From Actinostola sp. cb2023 (taxonomy: Eukaryota; Cnidaria; Anthozoa; Actiniaria; Actinostolidae): a stretch of 64,000 nt of DNA. The stretch covers positions 62,001 through 126,000 of the forward strand of contig JAUJYZ010001041.1 in NCBI GenBank assembly GCA_033675265.1. Reading direction: 5' to 3'. Position 1 is the stretch's first letter, and every line of letters begins with the position of its first letter. Position numbers and translations under genes: made by a program. Below are positions 59,459-64,000 of the stretch, piece by piece. The notes below the pieces were generated by a model that was given only the letters and a program-made list of their open reading frames with translations, was not told where the DNA came from and made no database searches.

Positions 59459-59998
59459 TTTAGGTCTTGTAGTTTTAACTTCAGGCATTTGTCCCTCTGG
59501 ATTTTGTCCGTTAACTTCAGATGGAGTGGCCGTTTCCCGTGCCGAACTTTCGACGAATTCGCCCTCTAAATTTGATTCCGAAGAAGTTTCATTGATCATA
59601 TGTCTATCCTCTGGCACTTTACTCGATTCGTATGTGTAGCAGTTGTATGAAAATTCACCTTGAAACTCTGAATCAGAGGATGAATTTTCAATGTTCCCGC
59701 CGAAATCTTCTTTTACCGTTTGGTTACGATGTCTCTGTTGAGTCTGTTCTGACGAAGTACTGGCGTTTGGAACGGCTGACATAAACTCGGAATTGTCATC
59801 GGTGCTACTTGTAGCCTCCACAGACACATATCTAGATACAAACGTAGACGAGAACAACGGTACTTGATATGCTTCGTTTAAGAATGTTTGTTGATCTCGT
59901 ACAGTGAAACCTTCAAATGTTCTCGCTGGAGTTTCCTCTTCATCTTCACTATTTAAAATTATATCCTCTACAATGCAATCTCTTTCATTTTGTGACTC
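59459..59998 (-). CDS. Ser/Glu-rich exon of an unknown gene
   Basis: Open from about 59998 to a donor AAAG|GTAACA near 59457 (about 180 residues): acidic start (VEDIILNSEDEEETPARTF), then Ser/Thr/Asn/Glu-rich to EGQMPEVKTTRPKG. Low complexity suggests a disordered N-terminal region, as in many transposon or chromatin proteins. No family recognised. Confidence 0.4.
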
Positions 59999-60429
59999 TT
60001 GATATCATGGCCGAGTGAACGGTCATAAACCGGCTGCATATTTTAGAAACGTATACTACTCTCTGCAAGACTTACCATGTAAATCATCTATTACACTGTA
60101 AGGCCTGTGGGGGGCTTATTTATTTCAAGCACTTTGAAGGGGAGGAAGGGGGCTTAATAGAGGGAGGGGGCTTATATTAAATTTCGCAGAACACCAGAGG
60201 TGTATTGGTTATACCAATTACGGTCAAGGGTAAATAATCACTTTATTGTAAATAATAAATACTGTACATGGTAAGTGAATACGGTAATAACTTTTAGAGA
60301 TATTGTACATGTACCGAGACATATGTACATACCGTACTGCATCGGACCGTATATCATCACTTTACCAATATTCATATGTCAACGTACATGAAACATTTGG
60401 CGGTTTATATCATAACAAACCGTGAATCA

Positions 60430-61045
60430 AACAGAGCGATTATTGCAGCTACACGCCTGAACATTCATATCTCTAGTAAAATATGTCAAAGAGAACAAAT
60501 ATCTTGAAATGTCTCAGAAACGTCCATCGTTTATACATTCTTGTCGAGAAAAGAGACGAAAAAATACGACAAAAACTGTGGATATTTGGCTATCTGACTT
60601 CGTGCTCCATTCATCAAGTTGTCAAATATTTCAGAAAGTTTGACGACTCTTCGTCATTGATCGTGATTCGGCTCAGCTTTTCTCACTTTTCTTCGTGTTT
60701 CGTGTTCACAGGATACAAAAACAAAGTGTAACAAGCATTCTTCTGTAATTTTCAGACAGAAAATTGCATTCTTCAAATCGTTTTTCGTGTCAAAACAGCA
60801 CAGATAAAAGTTGTCGAGTCGCTTTGCCATTTTGATTTCTTTCGTGAGATTTGATTGGATGATGGGCGATTTCTGACGCTTTTCAGGAGAATTGAAATTT
60901 TGATCGCTAAAATCTATCGTAAATAAATGAGTTTTACGAAATAAATCCTTGCAGTTATTTTATAAAACAAATAGAAAACGTTTTCCCGTGTTTACATAGC
61001 CTGATATAAACACTCGGGAAAGTTTGGGAGAAGTCGAGAGCTCGG
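60430..61045 (-). repeat. Dispersed repeat R1, inverted copy
   Basis: Reverse complement of 18200-18835: ends CTGATATAAACACTCGGGAAAG near 61010 and carries ATTCATATCTCTAGTAAAATATGTC near 60465. A 5-6 bp deletion and scattered changes separate the copies. Confidence 0.75.
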
Positions 61046-63072
61046 TTTTACACAATAAATATATGGTTTGAAGATCAAGATCGCCTAAAATTGCTTTAGG
61101 TGTTTGCTTACAGACCAATTTTAGACTAGTATAAATTGGCCGACTGTTTTCACTGAGAACATTTTGTAAGTTATGACTGAAGAACATATCTGATTACAAA
61201 CGGTCTCTTCAAAGAAATGCCTGGAGAGAAAACGCTTGTCATTAAATCGCTACTCTTAATTGTTATGGTATTTATTTCAAAAACGATGGGAATTTCTTCA
61301 AAACTCTGCAATTTCGATATTTTTAATAGTCCTTTACGAACGTCTGTTGTGTGCTACGAGAGATTACATAAATAAACTGACAGATATATGTCAACCGGTT
61401 TGCTGTGAGTGGCTGCTGTGTTTACTTGGACAAGTCAAACCATCATTTCCGTTGTATTAGAGACGACTTTAAGTGAAAACACTATGCATTTTGTCCAGGA
61501 ATTTGTAGAACTAGGCAAAATACAGTCCAAAATTTCTATATTTAGCGAAGTTAAAGCTGTTTATTGTGTGACATACATACACATACATAACGTAATCAAC
61601 CTTTTTGAGAATAACTAATTCTCCATTGTCTTGTCGCCATGGGGTGCCTATCCTGTACTTGTACTTGTACTGGTAGTACTGGTTGTACTAGTCCTCGTGG
61701 TCGTGGTCATTAGTGTACTACTGGCTGTTGTACTGATTGCATTAGTACTTGTTGTAGCCGTGAATGCCAGTGGAGTCCACCTCCTCCTCCTCCTCTTCCT
61801 TCATCACGGTGGTAGCCCCATTGCTAAAGTAATAAAGCGGGTATAACATTTAATGAAGATCAAAATACAAGCTGTGTTGCAATTGGCGGGTGATGTGAAA
61901 AGTTTTACGATCTTTTGCGTTAATTTATCCACAGAAAATGCTCGGAAATGTATTGCAAAACATACATACTGCCATGTCTGCAAGCTGGAAACATGTATCT
62001 AGTATTTATACACTTTAGCTTTTCTAGATATTATACTCTAATAAATCGACACTTGTTATCCGAGTGAAGTTACCATCTCCGTCCAACAACATGCCAGCGG
62101 CCATGTATTCAGGTGTTGTTGGAAAATCAATTTCCCAATACCCTGGCGGTGTTTTGGGTGCAGGCCTATGCTCTGACCTGTGTCTGCATGAGGCCTGCAC
62201 CCGTTTCTCCCTTTCTTCCTCTGTGAATGACTGGTAATACTAGATATGAATAACAGTTTCAAATGAGGTGACTGGTACTATAAATGAATAGTTCAGTACG
62301 TTTCAATGGAAGTGACTTCAGTAGAATTCAAACCATATAATTCCTTTACTGACATAATGAAAAGAACTTATGGCTTCGCAGTCCCGGCATGTGTAGGCTG
62401 GGTCTTTCCAGCGTCTTTTTCCTCTTTTGGACATAACAATATCAGACAGTATTGTAGTAGCTTGTAGTCTCCTCAGTATTGGTACTCAGTTGAAGTCGGA
62501 CGGAGTGTATCAGGGAAGAACTCACTTCAAGTTGCATCCAAGTAAGAGTAAGTTGCCGCGACCAATCAGAATAGCATTTCCTTGACAGAATCCTGTCAGT
62601 TTATTTACCGGCACCATTACAACTAAACAGATACTGTACTAAATTTGATTTCGTTGCAGATTTCAGGACTATATGAAATGATAATCCATCACGTTATTGG
62701 TGCATTAGTTTCAAGAAAAAAAGAAATGCCGAGTTCATACAAACTTGTATTTTTCAAATTCATTTGAGTTACATATGTTATCTTCCCAAATGAAACACAA
62801 CCTGGATCTGGCATATCTTAACACCAACGAAGACATTTTAGGACTTTAATTGATATTGAGAATGGAGTTCGTCAGGAGCTTGACAGGTCAGTGAACGTCA
62901 ATGCATTTCTACACATTTCACCGCTCTGCCCATGAGCTGTAGGATACATTGAATTTGAGTTCGAGGGTCAATTGTAGATCGTGTATTTATAAAACAATAA
63001 ACAGTAATCATAAAAATCGGTTGTTTCCATTTATAGTACATTAAAACAGATTTTTATAAATCATGTTTGTAG
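61046..63072. other. Mostly noncoding; Thr/Ser-coding simple repeat
   Basis: At 61655-61760 a GTACTTGTACTGGTAGTACT-type low-complexity stretch occurs (Thr/Ser-rich on the minus strand). Otherwise short frames without domains. Confidence 0.4.
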
Positions 63073-63299
63073 CGATCTGACGTTACTGCAAGAGTGTTTC
63101 GAGTATAGAGAAAAGGAACATCTTACTGCAGATCTTCGTGTCGTGGATGCTCTTGATTTCTACAACGAGTTTTTAAATCATCGAGGTTTCCAACGGCAAA
63201 TCGCCATCAGACACTTCGGTGTTGTGCTGAAATATGCATTTCCCGATCTCGTGAAGAAACGCAGATTAAGCTACGAAGGTGGAGAGAAAACCCAGCCAG
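63073..63299 (+). CDS. Exon of an unknown gene, winged-helix-like
   Basis: Open between TTTGTAG and CCAG|GTTTGT. Encodes about 75 residues including VDALDFYNEFLNHRGFQRQI and IRHFGVVLKYAFPDLVKKRR. The pattern (helix, G, R-FG--LK--FP--KKRR) resembles RFX- or D5-type winged helices; this is a weak resemblance. No other exon found. Confidence 0.45.
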
Positions 63300-63431
63300 G
63301 TTTGTGTTTTAAAATATTAATTGATTTCAAATATACAACGAATACTGGATCTATCTATATGTATATATGTGATTATATCAAGGGTATCAAACTTATCAAG
63401 CGTGTTGCGAATGCTAAACGATATAGCTAGA

Positions 63432-63633
63432 TGTCCGCAACAGGTCACAAGATTTTATTCACTAAACAGTAAACTCTGTAGTTTTACAATCACAAGCATA
63501 CTTTCACAATAACCTCTGGACCATCCCCTCACTTTCACCGTCACGGGTCACTGATACCAAGCTGTCAAAGCTAAATTATCTGATTGGCTAATTTATGTAA
63601 TATTTAACTTGAACTCAATATTCATTTCCGACA
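63432..63633 (-). repeat. 3' LTR of a BEL/Pao retrotransposon
   Basis: On the minus strand it runs TGTCGGAAATG ... TTGCGGACA (TG...CA ends, 202 bp) and is preceded by the purine-rich AGGGGAGCG primer tract (63634-63642). AATAAA lies at 63454-63459 on the minus strand. The 5' LTR would be beyond the window. Confidence 0.8.
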
Positions 63634-63742
63634 CGCTCCCCTGTTCATCACCACAGGTGGATAAACACTGAATCAATAAACGTTTCTAAATGTTTTGTCC
63701 TGTATATGAGATAAATGTTCACTACATATGATTATATTAAGT

Positions 63743-64000
63743 TCAATCTTCAACGTTGTCATCATCTTGTATGCGTAGTCTGGCAGCCACTGCTGCATCT
63801 CGTCGTGGTCTGAACGCTTGAACGTTGGGGTTGAGTTGTGTACCTCTCTGTACTTGATGGGCATCGTTGTTTCGGTCGCATGTAAGTTCCAAAGGATATA
63901 GGTGTTGTACTGCACGCTCTAGTATCCCTCTGCCATTTCGTAGCTTTGCTGCACGTAATACACCGTCACGTCCAACGATTAAGTTGTGTCGTTCTCGCAG
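63743..64000 (-). CDS. pol: BEL/Pao Pol C-terminus (DUF5641), partial
   Basis: Minus strand from the window edge: HNLIVGRDGVLRAAKLRNGR, ILERAVQHLYPLEL, then an Asp/Arg-rich tail ending DDNVED and a TGA at 63743-63745. The order GRDG--R-A--R...-RPVQ-LYPLE is the DUF5641 signature at the end of BEL/Pao polyproteins. The stop lies about 100 bp before the LTR, as expected. The rest of the polyprotein lies outside the window. Confidence 0.85.
   Translation of the reverse strand: MRERHNLIVGRDGVLRAAKLRNGRGILERAVQHLYPLELTCDRNNDAHQVQRGTQLNPNVQAFRPRRDAAVAARLRIQDDDNVED

Overview
The window is AT-rich eukaryotic DNA: spliced genes with GT-AG introns, tRNA-derived SINEs, and many nested DNA transposons. 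The protein families (C2H2/RNase H-like five-exon transposase, HARBI1 with a Myb/SANT partner, Mutator-like transposase fused to a DEDDh exonuclease, OTU, C76-like peptidase, BEL/Pao DUF5641) are the kind seen in marine invertebrates. I infer a cnidarian, most likely a coral or anemone, from family recognition, not from a marker gene. No complete host gene is evident; a few host-like exons are scattered between the elements.

Layout. 1-3.29 kb: repeats and a remnant shared with 56.8 kb. 3297-11822: an 8.5-kb transposon with TTAA on both sides, ~0.83-kb inverted termini and a five-exon minus-strand gene. 11990-19781: a broken HARBI1-like (PIF/Harbinger) transposase gene, split by a 4.56-kb element at 12101-16663 and with a SINE and another repeat in its intron; a broken Myb/SANT gene lies convergently at 21.4-21.9 kb. 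22-31 kb: TIR elements, tRNA-like pieces, an integrase-core pseudogene, a transposase fragment and palindromic repeats. 32096-36261: a second element with the same plan as 12101-16663, inserted in a minus-strand exon. 36.5-39.6 kb: a minisatellite-bearing repeat and exon fragments. 39.6-48.5 kb: five tandem ~864-bp units, each with the same two minus-strand exons, interrupted in unit 4 by a 4.5-kb TTAA-flanked transposon. 48.7-58.3 kb: OTU, SGNH-hydrolase and C76-like gene remnants, MITEs and a 675-bp foldback element. 59.4-63.3 kb: exon fragments and repeats. 63.4-64 kb: the 3' end of a BEL/Pao retrotransposon, running off the window.

The most notable observation is the pair of elements at 12101-16663 and 32096-36261. 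Each carries a CRESS-virus-like Rep gene (HUH endonuclease plus SF3 helicase) facing a Tc1/mariner-type DD34E transposase gene tail to tail, between direct terminal repeats of 262 or ~174 bp. Each terminal repeat is itself bounded by inverted repeats and holds a central hairpin with C-rich and G-rich arms. TA flanks only the outer edges. The two copies are clearly diverged in protein and repeat sequence but share the architecture. If joined at the repeats, each would form a circle with one hairpin between two divergent genes, the layout of a circovirus with a transposase in place of the capsid gene. I infer a replicon-transposon hybrid in which Rep makes the DNA and the transposase inserts it.
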